From NCBI RefSeq assembly GCF_030010215.1, contig NZ_JASCRR010000004.1, forward strand, positions 308,291 to 372,290: a DNA stretch of 64,000 bases, in the 5' to 3' direction. Positions 47,186 through 55,788 of this stretch are shown one piece after another. The first letter of the stretch is position 1, and every line of letters begins with the position of its first letter. The DNA comes from Tianweitania sp. UT-5YL-CI-8. GTDB lineage: Bacteria; Pseudomonadota; Alphaproteobacteria; Rhizobiales; Rhizobiaceae. The notes beneath the pieces were generated by a model. The model worked only from the letters and a program-made list of their open reading frames with translations, was not told the DNA's origin and did no database searches. The translations under genes were made by a program, and so were the position numbers.

Positions 47186-48625
47186 TCACAACACCTTGCC
47201 GGGATTCATAATGCCGGCGGGGTCGAAGGCGGATTTGATGCGCCGCATCAGGTCGATGCTCACCGGCGAGGTGGTTTCGACAAGCTCCTTGCGCTTCATC
47301 GAACCGATGCCGTGCTCGGCCGAGAACGAGCCGTGAAGCTGCCGGACGATGGCGAACACGGCTTTGTTCATCGCTGGATACAAAGCGAGGTAGTCTTCCG
47401 GCGCCATGCCGACCGGCTGCGAGACGTTGTAGTGCAGATTGCCGTCGCCGACATGGCCGAAGCAGCAGACGCGCGCGCCGGGGCAGACGCGTTCCACCTC
47501 CACTGCCGCCAGCCTGAGAAATTCGGGGATCGAGGCCACCGGTACGGAAATGTCGTGCTTGATCGAGGCGCCTTCCGGCTTCTGCGCATCCGAGAATCCC
47601 TCGCGCAGCCGCCAGAATTCCTTGGCCTGGGCGATGTTGGCCGAGATTGCCGCGTCCTGGATAAGGCCCGCCTCGAATGCGTCGGTCAGGATCGCCTCGA
47701 TGGTCTGCCGCGCATCGTCGTCGGAATGGCCTGATGAAATCTCGAGCAGGACATACCACGGCCAGCGCCCCTCCAGCGGGTTGCGCGCATCGGGAATGTG
47801 GCGAAGGCCGAACTCCAGCGGCGTGTCGCCGATGAGCTCGAAGCTGGTCAGGCTGCTGCCTGCCGCCTCGCCGCCCCGGTGCAGCAGGTCGAGTGCCACG
47901 TCGGGCGTCTCAATGGCGATCCAGGCCGATTCGCGCCCCTTGGGCTTGGGATAGAGCTTCATCACGGCGGCGGTGATGACGCCCAATGTGCCTTCGGCGC
48001 CGACGAAAAGGTTCTTCAGGTCGTAGCCGGTGTTGTCCTTCTTCAGCTTGCGCAGATCGTCGAACACCTCGCCCGTCGGCAGCACGACTTCGACGCCAAG
48101 GCACAAATCCCGTGCGCTGCCATAGACCAGCGCACCAACGCCGCCGGCATTCGACGACAGATTGCCGCCGATCTGGCAGGAGCCCTGCGAGGCCAGGGAC
48201 AGCGGGAACAGCCGGTCGATACCGTCGGCGGCGGTGTGCAGGTTTTCGAGAATGACGCCGGCTTCGACGGTGACCGTATTCGATAGCGGGTCGAGCTCGC
48301 GGATGCGGTTGAGCCGCGACAGCGACAGGATCACCTGCCGGCCCGATGTGTCCGGCACCTGCCCGCCGACCAGGCCGGTGTTGCCGCTCTGCGGCACGAT
48401 CGCGGTGCCGGTCTCGGTCGCCAGCTTCATGATGCGGCTGACCTCTTCGACGCTGCCAGGACGCAGGACCAGTGCCGCCTTGCCGCCGAACAGGCCGCGC
48501 CGTTCGGCTTCGTACGGCGCGATGTCGTCTTGGTCTTGCAGCGCATATGTATCGCCGACGATTTCGGCGAACCGGTCGACGAGGACGGGAGGCAGATGGT
48601 CTGGTCGGTCCGTCATGTCTGTCAT
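47186..48625 (-). CDS. FAD-binding 2-hydroxyacid dehydrogenase (D-lactate/D-2-hydroxyglutarate type)
   Basis: A 479-residue flavoprotein of the PCMH/VAO family. The FAD domain has VPQSGNTGLVGGQVPDTSGR, GSCQIGGNLSSNAGGVGALV and LFVGAEGTLGVITAAVMKLY; the C-terminal cap has CFGHVGDGNLHYNVSQPVGM and FSAEHGIGSMKRKELVE, both marking D-2-hydroxyglutarate/D-lactate/glycolate dehydrogenases of the GlcD-DLD group. The exact substrate is not readable. It starts at the ATG at 48625 (an ATG three codons on is possible). The threonylcarbamoyl-AMP synthase gene lies 21 bp upstream on the same strand. Confidence 0.93.
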   Translation of the reverse strand: MTDMTDRPDHLPPVLVDRFAEIVGDTYALQDQDDIAPYEAERRGLFGGKAALVLRPGSVEEVSRIMKLATETGTAIVPQSGNTGLVGGQVPDTSGRQVILSLSRLNRIRELDPLSNTVTVEAGVILENLHTAADGIDRLFPLSLASQGSCQIGGNLSSNAGGVGALVYGSARDLCLGVEVVLPTGEVFDDLRKLKKDNTGYDLKNLFVGAEGTLGVITAAVMKLYPKPKGRESAWIAIETPDVALDLLHRGGEAAGSSLTSFELIGDTPLEFGLRHIPDARNPLEGRWPWYVLLEISSGHSDDDARQTIEAILTDAFEAGLIQDAAISANIAQAKEFWRLREGFSDAQKPEGASIKHDISVPVASIPEFLRLAAVEVERVCPGARVCCFGHVGDGNLHYNVSQPVGMAPEDYLALYPAMNKAVFAIVRQLHGSFSAEHGIGSMKRKELVETTSPVSIDLMRRIKSAFDPAGIMNPGKVL

Positions 48626-48646
48626 GCCTTATGCATTAGTCCTTGT

Positions 48647-49594
48647 TCAGCGAGGTGCGGCGGCGCGAGCGAGCCGGTCGTTGATCGCTTCGCCCAGGCC
48701 GTTGAACGGGACCGGTTCGACCGCGATGGTGGCGACACCGGAGGCGTCGAGCTGCCTGAGGTGCGAAAACAGATTGGCCGCGGCCTCGCGCAGATCGCCC
48801 GACGGCGACAGGTTGAGCACCACATGTGCCGCGCCAAGCGCCCGGCTCGGTCCGAAAGCCAGCAACGCTTCGCCGGGCTCGACGGCAGCGGCGTTGAGCC
48901 GCAGGGCGGCAGCGGGCGCGTAATGCGACGTCATCATGCCGGGCGCCTCGATCTTGCCGCTGCCGCCACGCTGGACCGGCGTCCCGGCCACCGACTCGAT
49001 GTCCTCGGCCGCCACGCCGCCGGGGCGCAGGAGCCGCACGCGACCCGCCTCGACCTTGACGATGGTCGATTCCACGCCGACCGGCGTCTGGCCGCCATCG
49101 ACCACCAGCAGTATTTTAGCACCCAGATCACGGTTCACGGCATCGGCGCTGGTGCCGCTGATCTTGCCGGATGAATTGGCGCTTGGGGCGGCAATGGGGT
49201 GGCCAAACGCTGCGATCAGCGTCGAGGCGAAACCCTTCGGCATGCGCAGCGCGATGGTCTCGAGCCCAGCCGTCACCAGCGGATGGATGCCCGAACCCTC
49301 GCGCAGCGGCACGACAAGGGTCAGCGGACCGGGCCAGAAGGCCTCGGCAAGCTTTCGCGACAGCGGGTCGAAATCGCCGATCCGCTCGGCCATCGCCCAA
49401 TCCGAGACATGGGCAATGAGCGGATTGAAGCGCGGCCGTCCCTTGGCCTCGAAAATGCGCGCCACGCCCGCGCCCGAGGTGGCGTCGCCTGCCAGCCCGT
49501 ACACCGTCTCGGTGGGCAATGCGATCACCTCGCCGCCGCGCAAAAGCTCCAGCGCACGCTCAAGGGCGCCGTCGATAGGGATCAGTTCGGCCAC
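48647..49594 (-). CDS. Threonylcarbamoyl-AMP synthase (Sua5/YrdC)
   Basis: A 315-residue enzyme making threonylcarbamoyl-AMP for tRNA t6A37. It has the YrdC domain (VIALPTETVYGLAGDATSGA, FWPGPLTLVVPLREGS, PIAAPSANSSGKISGTSADA) and the C-terminal Sua5 domain (MTSHYAPAAALRL onward), so it is the long Sua5 form. The GTG at 49594 is preferred, since a GAGAGGA box precedes it and the protein starts VAELIPIDGALERALE. The open frame runs 34 codons further with no support. The dehydrogenase gene follows 21 bp downstream. Confidence 0.95.
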   Translation of the reverse strand: MAELIPIDGALERALELLRGGEVIALPTETVYGLAGDATSGAGVARIFEAKGRPRFNPLIAHVSDWAMAERIGDFDPLSRKLAEAFWPGPLTLVVPLREGSGIHPLVTAGLETIALRMPKGFASTLIAAFGHPIAAPSANSSGKISGTSADAVNRDLGAKILLVVDGGQTPVGVESTIVKVEAGRVRLLRPGGVAAEDIESVAGTPVQRGGSGKIEAPGMMTSHYAPAAALRLNAAAVEPGEALLAFGPSRALGAAHVVLNLSPSGDLREAAANLFSHLRQLDASGVATIAVEPVPFNGLGEAINDRLARAAAPR

Positions 49595-49737
49595 TGCGAA
49601 TTCCTCTCGCGCAAACGCGTATCGCGCGTTGCCGGCAACTGCAAGAGTGCGCTGCCTACGGCCCGCATATCCCGCGCTTGACGCCGATGCCGACACCGCA
49701 CAGGATTGCCGGCAGGGAGATTTAGGGTGGGGAAATC

Positions 49738-50115
49738 ATGAAAACGACCTGTGCAGTCGCCGTTCTGGCACTGTTGTTTGGTGCGGATGTAGCGCGTGCC
49801 GACGAATTTCTGGGCAGCTATGTCGCTCGGATCTCAGCCAAGGATCACGTCGCCAGCGACGGCTATCCGCTGGAAAGTGCTGCCCAGATGGTGCGGCAGG
49901 ACCGCGCCAACTGGCACCGCTTCGGACGCGGCGACCGGGAGGACCAGGACGATCCGTGGTTCGGCTCGACCAATGCGCGGACGCGGTTCGAACGCCTGCT
50001 GCAGCAGCCCGGCGCGATGAGTTCCGCGACAAAGCGCGCGATCACACGCGGCCAGCCGGTGGTCGAGGTTCGGGTCTATCGCCAGAACGTCGAGGTCGAT
50101 GTGATCGGCAATTGA
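49738..50115 (+). CDS. Secreted protein of unknown function
   Basis: A 125-residue exported protein. The signal peptide MKTTCAVAVLALLFGADVARA is cut near residue 21. The mature part is EFLGSYVARISAKDHVASDG, DRANWHRFGRGDREDQDDPW, then a polar helix and a short beta end VVEVRVYRQNVEVDVIGN. No cysteine remains after cleavage. I do not recognise the family. An AGGGTGGGG stretch precedes the ATG at 49738. It is divergent from the threonylcarbamoyl-AMP synthase and converges on the palindromic repeat behind glyS. Confidence 0.7.
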   Translation: MKTTCAVAVLALLFGADVARADEFLGSYVARISAKDHVASDGYPLESAAQMVRQDRANWHRFGRGDREDQDDPWFGSTNARTRFERLLQQPGAMSSATKRAITRGQPVVEVRVYRQNVEVDVIGN

Positions 50116-50241
50116 GGCAAGGGGCACAGTCTCTTTGCCACGCGGTTCACCGTGCTGCTGATCGGGGAAAGCGGACGCGTTGCTTGCGCCTTCCATTCGT
50201 GACTCATGAGATACAATTGCGGAGACAGAACGAGGCGCGAG

Positions 50242-50438
50242 TTATCTCTCCCCTTGTGGGAGAGAAAGCGATTTCAATATCTTAGGCAAGCCGCAGGCGA
50301 AGTCTAAGTGTTAGAAATCGCCAGAGAGGGGATTGTTTCCCCCTCTCTTGGATTTTCTACGATTTAGCCTCGCTTCGGGCTTCGCCTCGCTCTGCTAAGA
50401 TCGTGAAAGTCCTTTCTCCCCCACCAAGGGGGAGATAA
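50242..50438. repeat. About 200 bp imperfect palindromic repeat element behind glyS
   Basis: Two long arms (about 50242-50335 and 50336-50438) are imperfect reverse complements; the outermost seven bases TTATCTC/GAGATAA (50242-50248, 50432-50438) pair perfectly, as do other blocks such as the GAGAGGGG region near the centre. The GC-rich ends resemble rhizobial intergenic mosaic elements. It occupies most of the 363 bp between the secreted-protein gene and the glyS stop and may end both transcripts. Just beyond it, CCCCTCACCCGG (50475-50486) matches the edge of the repeats found inside glyS and includes the glyS stop codon. Confidence 0.8.
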
Positions 50439-50478
50439 TGCCGACATCGAATGCGGGCGCTCCTCCCCCGACGTCCCC

Positions 50479-52914
50479 TCACCCGGCAATCTTGGAGAAG
50501 TCGGCGACCTTGCCAGTGGCGGAGCGGATGCGGGCAAGCAGCGCCAGCCGGTTGGCGCGGACGGCCTGGTCTTCATCGTTCACGAGAACGTCTTCGAAGA
50601 ATGAATCAACGGGTTCACGCAATACGCTAAGCGCGCGCATGGCGCCGGAAAAGTCTTCCTTTTGAAGCGCTTGCACGACGTCGTTCTCGGCCCGATTCAT
50701 TGCCTCGTACAAGATCTTTTCGGCTTCCGCCTTGAAAAGTGCTTCATCGACAACGTCGGAGACGACGGTGCCCTTCTTCTCCTCGGCGGCGAGGATGTTG
50801 GCGGCGCGCTTGGCGCCGGCCAGCAGGTTCTTGCCCTCGTCGGTGTTGATGAAGACGATCAGCGCCTCGACACGACGCGCGACCAGAAGCAGGTTGTCGG
50901 TGGAAGAGCCCCCCTCACCCGGCTCGGCTAAAGCCTCGACACCCTCTCCCCGTAGGGTAGAGGGGGACGCCGCCATTGATGCCGATCCCTTCTCCCCCGC
51001 GGGGAGAAGGTGGCCCGAAGGGCCGGATGAGGGGGCATTGGACAACACCGCATCGATGGCGTCATACCGCGCACCTTCGTCGCGGAGATAGACTTTCAGG
51101 CGGTCGTGGAAGAAGGAGAGGAGGTCAAACGCCAGATTGTCGTTATCGGCCAGATCAGAGAGCTCTCCGGTTGTTCTGACATGCGACGCCAGCGCAAAAA
51201 CTTTACTCAAACCCACCCGCACATCATTCTCCAACAGCAGCCGGATTACGCCCAGCGCGGCGCGACGGAGCGCATAGGGGTCCTTGCTGCCGGTGGGCTT
51301 TTCGTCGATGGCCCAGAACCCGACCAGCGTGTCGAGCTTGTCGGCCAGCGCAACAGCTATCGAAACTGGATCGCGCGGCACTCGGTCGGACGGGCCTTGC
51401 GGCTTGTAGTGATCCTCGATCGCTGTCGCGACCTGCTCGTCCTCGCCCTGCAGCAGGGCGTATTTGCGGCCCATGGCGCCCTGCAGTTCGGGGAACTCGC
51501 CGACCACCTCGGTTTGCAGATCGGCCTTTGCGAGGACCGCCGCGCGGTCGGCCAGTTCGGGATCGGCACCGACGATGGGCGCCAGTTCGCGCGCCAGCCG
51601 ACGAATGCGCTCGACGCGCTCGCCCTGCGTGCCCAGCTTGGCATGGAAGGTGACGTTGAGATGGTCGAGGCGGGCCATACGCTGATCGAGCGGCTTGGCC
51701 ATGTCGAGTCCGAATTTCTCAGCCGACGCCGTCAGCGTGGCGAGGTCGGGCAGATCGCTTTGGTCGGTCTTCCAGAAGTAGAGCGCGTCGGACAAGCGAG
51801 CGCGCACCACCTTGCCATTGCCATAGGCGATTTCCTTGCCATCGTCCTTGGCCTGGATGTTCGCGGTCAGGATGAAGCGGTTGGCAAGTCTTGTTACCCC
51901 CTCACCCGGCTCGGCTTTCGCCTCGCCACCCTCTCCCCGGAGGGTAGAGGGGGACGCTGCCATTGATGCCGACACCTTCTCCCCAGCGGGGAGAAGGTGT
52001 CCCGAAGGGCCGGATGAGGGGACAATGCCGACAGGGCGTGTGACAAAACACTTCTGGTTGGCGCGGATCGTCAACCGGATGACCTCGGCAGGGATCTGCA
52101 GAAAATCTTCCTCGAATTCGCCCATCAGCACGACCGGCCACTCAACCAGGCCGGACACCTCTTCCAGCAGGCCTTCGTCCTCGACCAATTCGAGGCCGTT
52201 GGCGAAGGCCAGGTTCTTGGCGTCGTCGAAGATCATGCGCTTGCGGCGCTCGGCATCGACCACCACCTTGGCGGCCTCCAGCTTGGCGGCATAGTCGTCG
52301 AAGCGGCGCACGGTGATCGCACCCGGCGCATGGAAGCGATGGCCGTAGGTGGTGTTGCCCGAGCGGATGCCGTCGACCTCGAAGTCGATGACGACGGGTT
52401 CGGAGGTTTCCGGCCCGAAGGTGCAGACGATGGACTGAAGCGGCCGCACCCAGCGCAGACTGCCCGGCTTTGCCGAAGCCTTGCCCCAGCGCATGGATTT
52501 CGGCCAGGGGAAGGTGCGGATGATTTCCGGCATCAGGGTCGCGACGATCTCTTCCGCCGCGCGGCCGGGCTTGGAGATGTGGGCGACGTAGAAATCGCCC
52601 TTCTTGGGGTCGGAATGGACATGCGCCTGGTCGACCGACGCCAGCCCCGCCTTGCGCAGAAAACCCTGGATGGCCTGTTCCGGCGCCTTGGTGGACGGGC
52701 CCTTGATGTCCTCGTGGGTATCTTTGGACCGCGCGGTCAGCCCTCGGATGTCGAGCGCGAGCCGGCGCGGCGTCCAATATTCCTGGCAGCCCTCATAGGT
52801 CAGGCCGGCTTCGACCAGACCGTCGGTCAGCAGCTTGCGCAGGTCGCCCGCCGCCTTGCGCTGCATGCGCGCGGGGATTTCCTCGGAGCGGAGTTCGAGA
52901 AGAAGATCGGGCAT
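50479..52914 (-). CDS. glyS: Glycine--tRNA ligase beta subunit with two in-frame RIME-like repeat insertions
   Basis: An 811-residue beta subunit of the bacterial alpha2beta2 glycyl-tRNA synthetase. The family N-terminus [38 protein letters not shown]-like region and [17 protein letters not shown] are standard. Two inserts interrupt it: about residues 298-339 after [13 protein letters not shown], and about 627-668 after [10 protein letters not shown]. Both carry [14 protein letters not shown] and [15 protein letters not shown]; with them removed the length is about 720, near the family norm, and flanking conserved blocks ([37 protein letters not shown]) resume at once. No stop or frame change occurs. 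The subunit's essential role suggests the inserts are tolerated. glyQ lies 10 bp upstream. Confidence 0.95.
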   Translation of the reverse strand: MPDLLLELRSEEIPARMQRKAAGDLRKLLTDGLVEAGLTYEGCQEYWTPRRLALDIRGLTARSKDTHEDIKGPSTKAPEQAIQGFLRKAGLASVDQAHVHSDPKKGDFYVAHISKPGRAAEEIVATLMPEIIRTFPWPKSMRWGKASAKPGSLRWVRPLQSIVCTFGPETSEPVVIDFEVDGIRSGNTTYGHRFHAPGAITVRRFDDYAAKLEAAKVVVDAERRKRMIFDDAKNLAFANGLELVEDEGLLEEVSGLVEWPVVLMGEFEEDFLQIPAEVIRLTIRANQKCFVTRPVGIVPSSGPSGHLLPAGEKVSASMAASPSTLRGEGGEAKAEPGEGVTRLANRFILTANIQAKDDGKEIAYGNGKVVRARLSDALYFWKTDQSDLPDLATLTASAEKFGLDMAKPLDQRMARLDHLNVTFHAKLGTQGERVERIRRLARELAPIVGADPELADRAAVLAKADLQTEVVGEFPELQGAMGRKYALLQGEDEQVATAIEDHYKPQGPSDRVPRDPVSIAVALADKLDTLVGFWAIDEKPTGSKDPYALRRAALGVIRLLLENDVRVGLSKVFALASHVRTTGELSDLADNDNLAFDLLSFFHDRLKVYLRDEGARYDAIDAVLSNAPSSGPSGHLLPAGEKGSASMAASPSTLRGEGVEALAEPGEGGSSTDNLLLVARRVEALIVFINTDEGKNLLAGAKRAANILAAEEKKGTVVSDVVDEALFKAEAEKILYEAMNRAENDVVQALQKEDFSGAMRALSVLREPVDSFFEDVLVNDEDQAVRANRLALLARIRSATGKVADFSKIAG
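50911..51034. repeat. RIME-like palindromic repeat, copy B, inside glyS
   Basis: A 124 bp unit very similar to the copy at 51898-52021. It carries two palindromes: an inner GC-rich arm pair around CCTTCTCC/GGGGAGAAGG and the TGGCCCGAAGGGCC stem, plus a CTCTCCCC/AGGGTAGAGG stem. It encodes about 41 residues of glyS on the minus strand. The combination matches the look of the rhizobial intergenic mosaic element RIME1. Confidence 0.85.
51898..52021. repeat. RIME-like palindromic repeat, copy A, inside glyS
   Basis: The second 124 bp copy, differing from copy B at only a handful of positions and in the same orientation. It has the same stem blocks (CTCTCCCC, GGGGAGAAGG, CCCGAAGGGCC, GATGAGGGG). 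On the minus strand it is read in frame as about 41 residues, joining glyS upstream and downstream without a frameshift. Confidence 0.85.
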
Positions 52915-52924
52915 GGGTGGCTCC

Positions 52925-53887
52925 TTACGCGACCGTCAGGGGGAGGTAAGAGGGCGTGAAGCCGCCGGCTTCCGTCTGCAGGAACGCCTCGCCGCAGGCC
53001 TTGGCCAGATTGCGCACGCGCAGGATGTAGCTCTGCCGCTCGGTCACCGAGATGACGCCGCGCGCGTCGAGCAGGTTGAAGACGTGGGACGCCTTGATGC
53101 ACTGGTCGTAGGCGGGGAACACCATGCGGTGCGCCTGGCCTTCGGGGCGGTTGGCGCCCGCCTTTAGCAGCGCCTGGCATTCGGTCTCGGCGTCGATGAA
53201 GTGCTGGTGCAGGATGGCGGTGTTGGCGAATTCGAAATTGTGCCGCGAATATTCCTGCTCGGCCTGCAGGAAAACCTCGCCATAGCTGACCTTGTCGTCG
53301 CCTTCGAGCCCGTTGAAGTTGAGGTCGTAGACGTTGTCGACGCCCTGCACATACATGGCAAGCCGTTCGAGGCCGTAGGTGAGTTCGCCGGCGACGGGAG
53401 CGCATTCAATGCCGCAGACCTGCTGGAAATAGGTGAACTGGGAGACTTCCATGCCATCGCACCAGCATTCCCAACCCAGCCCCCAGGCGCCCAGCGTGGG
53501 GCTTTCCCAATCGTCCTCGACGAAGCGGATGTCGTGCAGCAGCGGGTCGACGCCGATTGCCGCCAGCGAGCCGAGATAAAGCTCCTGCAGGTTGGACGGG
53601 TTCGGCTTCAGGATCACCTGATATTGATAGTAGTGCTGCAGCCGGTTCGGGTTCTCGCCATAGCGGCCGTCCTTGGGGCGGCGCGAGGGCTGCACATAGG
53701 CGGCGTTCCAGCGGCGCGGACCGAGCGCGCGCAGCGTGGTGGCGGGATGGAAGGTGCCGGCGCCCACCTCCATGTCGTAGGGCTGCAGGATGACGCAACC
53801 GCGTTCGGCCCAGTAATTGTGCAGGGTCAGGATCAGCCCCTGGAACGAGCGGCTGGGGTGCATGTGGGCGGGCAGAGGTTCGGTCAC
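52925..53887 (-). CDS. glyQ: Glycine--tRNA ligase alpha subunit
   Basis: A 320-residue catalytic subunit activating glycine. It starts [20 protein letters not shown] and shows [60 protein letters not shown] and [20 protein letters not shown], the class II synthetase motifs of GlyQ. It is normal in length and free of repeats, unlike its partner glyS. A gap of 108 bp separates it from moaB upstream, and only 10 bp from glyS downstream, so the two subunits are cotranscribed. Confidence 0.98.
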   Translation of the reverse strand: MTEPLPAHMHPSRSFQGLILTLHNYWAERGCVILQPYDMEVGAGTFHPATTLRALGPRRWNAAYVQPSRRPKDGRYGENPNRLQHYYQYQVILKPNPSNLQELYLGSLAAIGVDPLLHDIRFVEDDWESPTLGAWGLGWECWCDGMEVSQFTYFQQVCGIECAPVAGELTYGLERLAMYVQGVDNVYDLNFNGLEGDDKVSYGEVFLQAEQEYSRHNFEFANTAILHQHFIDAETECQALLKAGANRPEGQAHRMVFPAYDQCIKASHVFNLLDARGVISVTERQSYILRVRNLAKACGEAFLQTEAGGFTPSYLPLTVA

Positions 53888-53995
53888 GGGCGGGCTCGAC
53901 GGTTTGCGCCCCGAGGGGCCAAAGGAGCGCCCGTCCTAGTACTGCGACCGGTGCAGCGTCAAGCGTTCGCCTTTGGCGGTCGCGTGCCGCCTGCC

Positions 53996-54541
53996 CTATT
54001 GACCGCCGCCGCGCCTGAGATGCTCGTCGAGCCGGGGCATGATCTCGACGAAGTTGCACGGCATATGGCGGTAATCGAGCTGCGGCTTGAGAATGCCGTC
54101 CCAGGCGTCGCGGCAGGCGCCGGGCGAGCCGGGCAGGACGAAGACGAAGGTGGCGTTGACGACGCCGCCGGTGGCGCGTGATTGCACGGTGGAGGTGCCG
54201 ATCTTGTCGTAGGAGATACGGTGGAACACCTCCGAGAAGCCATCCATGCGCTTTTCAAAGATCGGCTCAAGCGCCTCGGGCGTAACGTCGCGGCCGGTAA
54301 ATCCGGTGCCACCCGTGGTGATGACGACGTCGATGTCGTTATGCCGGCTCCAAGCCAGCACGCGATCGCGGATCAGGGCCTTATCGTCGGTGACGATGTC
54401 GCGCGCCGCCAGCACATGGCCGGCCTCGGCGATGCGATCAGCGAGCGTCTGGCCGGACTTGTCGTCGGCAAGGGTTCGGGTGTCCGACACGGTAAGAACC
54501 GCGATGCGAACGGGGATGAAGGGGCGGTCGGTGCCAGCCAT
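53996..54541 (-). CDS. moaB: Molybdenum cofactor biosynthesis protein MoaB (MogA-like)
   Basis: A 181-residue MPT-adenylyltransferase-type protein. It has RIAVLTVSDTRTLADDKSGQ, VVITTGGTGFTGRDVTPEAL (the GGTG loop binding molybdopterin), and VNATFVFVLPGSPGACRDAW. Either MoaB or MogA activity is possible; the short length and N-terminus favour MoaB. The ATG at 54541 comes 1 bp after the ispE stop, so the two are cotranslated. No other moa gene is in the window. Confidence 0.93.
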   Translation of the reverse strand: MAGTDRPFIPVRIAVLTVSDTRTLADDKSGQTLADRIAEAGHVLAARDIVTDDKALIRDRVLAWSRHNDIDVVITTGGTGFTGRDVTPEALEPIFEKRMDGFSEVFHRISYDKIGTSTVQSRATGGVVNATFVFVLPGSPGACRDAWDGILKPQLDYRHMPCNFVEIMPRLDEHLRRGGGQ

Positions 54542-54542
54542 G

Positions 54543-55421
54543 TCAGTCGCGGTCCTTGTGAAGGGTCTGGGTCGCGGCGACAAACCAGTAGGGCCAGGCT
54601 TCGGCAATGCCACCGGCTGCGGCCTCTGCTGCGGCAGCGTCGGTAAAAAGACCGAAGCAAGTTGCGCCGGAGCCGGACATACGCGCAAAACCCGCGCCAT
54701 AATCCTTCAGCGCATCGAGCGCTTCGCCGATTTCGGAGGCGACAGAACGTGCGGGCTGTTCGAGGTCGTTGCGGGTCCGGTGCAGCCAGTCATGCAGCGC
54801 ATCGGCAGCGTCGAGCGGCGGCAGCGGCGGGTTGTCGCGCTGCGTCAAGGCGCGAAACACGTCCGGCGTGCCGACGGCCACGCCGGGATTGACCAGCACG
54901 ATATGAAGCGCGGGAAAGGCGTCGAGCATCTGCGTATTCTCGCCGATGCCGGCGGCGATAAGCGGGCGGGCGGCGACGCACATCGGCAGGTCGGCCCCGA
55001 GCGGCAGGCCGAGGGCCTGCAGACGCGCCTCCCCGGCACTGATGTTCCAGAAGCGGTCAAGAGCGCGCAAGGTGGCAGCGGCGTCGCTGGAGCCGCCGCC
55101 GATGCCGGAGGCGGCTGGCAGGTTCTTTTCCAGCTCGATGGCGACGGGGCTGGCGGATTGTTCGGGAAAAGCCGCGCGCAGGGCATCGCGGGCACGCAGC
55201 ACGAGATTGCCGTCATCGAGCGGGACGTGGGCGGCGAAATGGCCGCGCACGACGAAACTGTCTACCTCGGTGGGAGAGACGACGATGCGGTCGCCAAAGG
55301 CGGTGAAGACGACCAGGCTTTCGAGCAGATGGTAGCCGTCTTCGCGTCGGCCGACGACATGAAGGGCGAGATTGATCTTCGCCGGCGCGTGCTCGGCGAC
55401 CGAAAAACGCTGCAGGGTCAC
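54543..55421 (-). CDS. ispE: 4-diphosphocytidyl-2-C-methyl-D-erythritol kinase
   Basis: A 292-residue GHMP kinase, the fourth step of the MEP isoprenoid pathway. The substrate Lys/Asn region is APAKINLALHVVGRREDGYH, the ATP loop LPAASGIGGGSSDAAATLRA, and the last motif FARMSGSGATCFGLFTD. It is one of three MEP enzymes in this window, with ispH and dxs, though all in separate operons. The ATG at 55421 gives the family length. A small membrane-protein gene lies 13 bp upstream and moaB 1 bp downstream. Confidence 0.96.
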   Translation of the reverse strand: MTLQRFSVAEHAPAKINLALHVVGRREDGYHLLESLVVFTAFGDRIVVSPTEVDSFVVRGHFAAHVPLDDGNLVLRARDALRAAFPEQSASPVAIELEKNLPAASGIGGGSSDAAATLRALDRFWNISAGEARLQALGLPLGADLPMCVAARPLIAAGIGENTQMLDAFPALHIVLVNPGVAVGTPDVFRALTQRDNPPLPPLDAADALHDWLHRTRNDLEQPARSVASEIGEALDALKDYGAGFARMSGSGATCFGLFTDAAAAEAAAGGIAEAWPYWFVAATQTLHKDRD

Positions 55422-55434
55422 GCCGGTTACGCGA

Positions 55435-55626
55435 TCAGTCCTTGGACAGGCGGTATTCGCCGGTCTTGGGATCCTTGATCAGCGTGCCGCTGGCACCTGT
55501 AGCGCGCTGCTGCTCGGTACGGCGAACCTTTGCGGTCACGCGCTGCGCTTCCTTGACGAAGGAGCGGTAGCCCATATAGGCGACAGCGCCCACAACAGCG
55601 AACAAGATGAGCTGCGGCATCGACAT
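55435..55626 (-). CDS. Small membrane protein of unknown function
   Basis: A 63-residue protein with one N-terminal hydrophobic helix (MPQLILFAVVGAVAYMGYRS) and a charged soluble tail (EAQRVTAKVRRTEQQRATG, then LIKDPKTGEYRLSKD). The tail's TLIKDPKTGEYRL stretch is conserved-looking in short rhizobial proteins. No known function. It starts at the ATG at 55626 (a second ATG two codons on is possible) and sits 13 bp ahead of ispE, so it belongs to that operon. Confidence 0.65.
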   Translation of the reverse strand: MSMPQLILFAVVGAVAYMGYRSFVKEAQRVTAKVRRTEQQRATGASGTLIKDPKTGEYRLSKD

Positions 55627-55788
55627 TCCCTCTTCATCTCCGTTTCAGCACCATCCGCACCCAAACAGGCAGACCAATCTGGCTGCGCAATGCTCGCGAG
55701 CAGGGCTGGATGCCGCACCATGCGCGGCACCTTTCTCATAATAAGCATGGCCGCGTGGAATTTCAAAGCCCACTGCGATCACGCTCGA

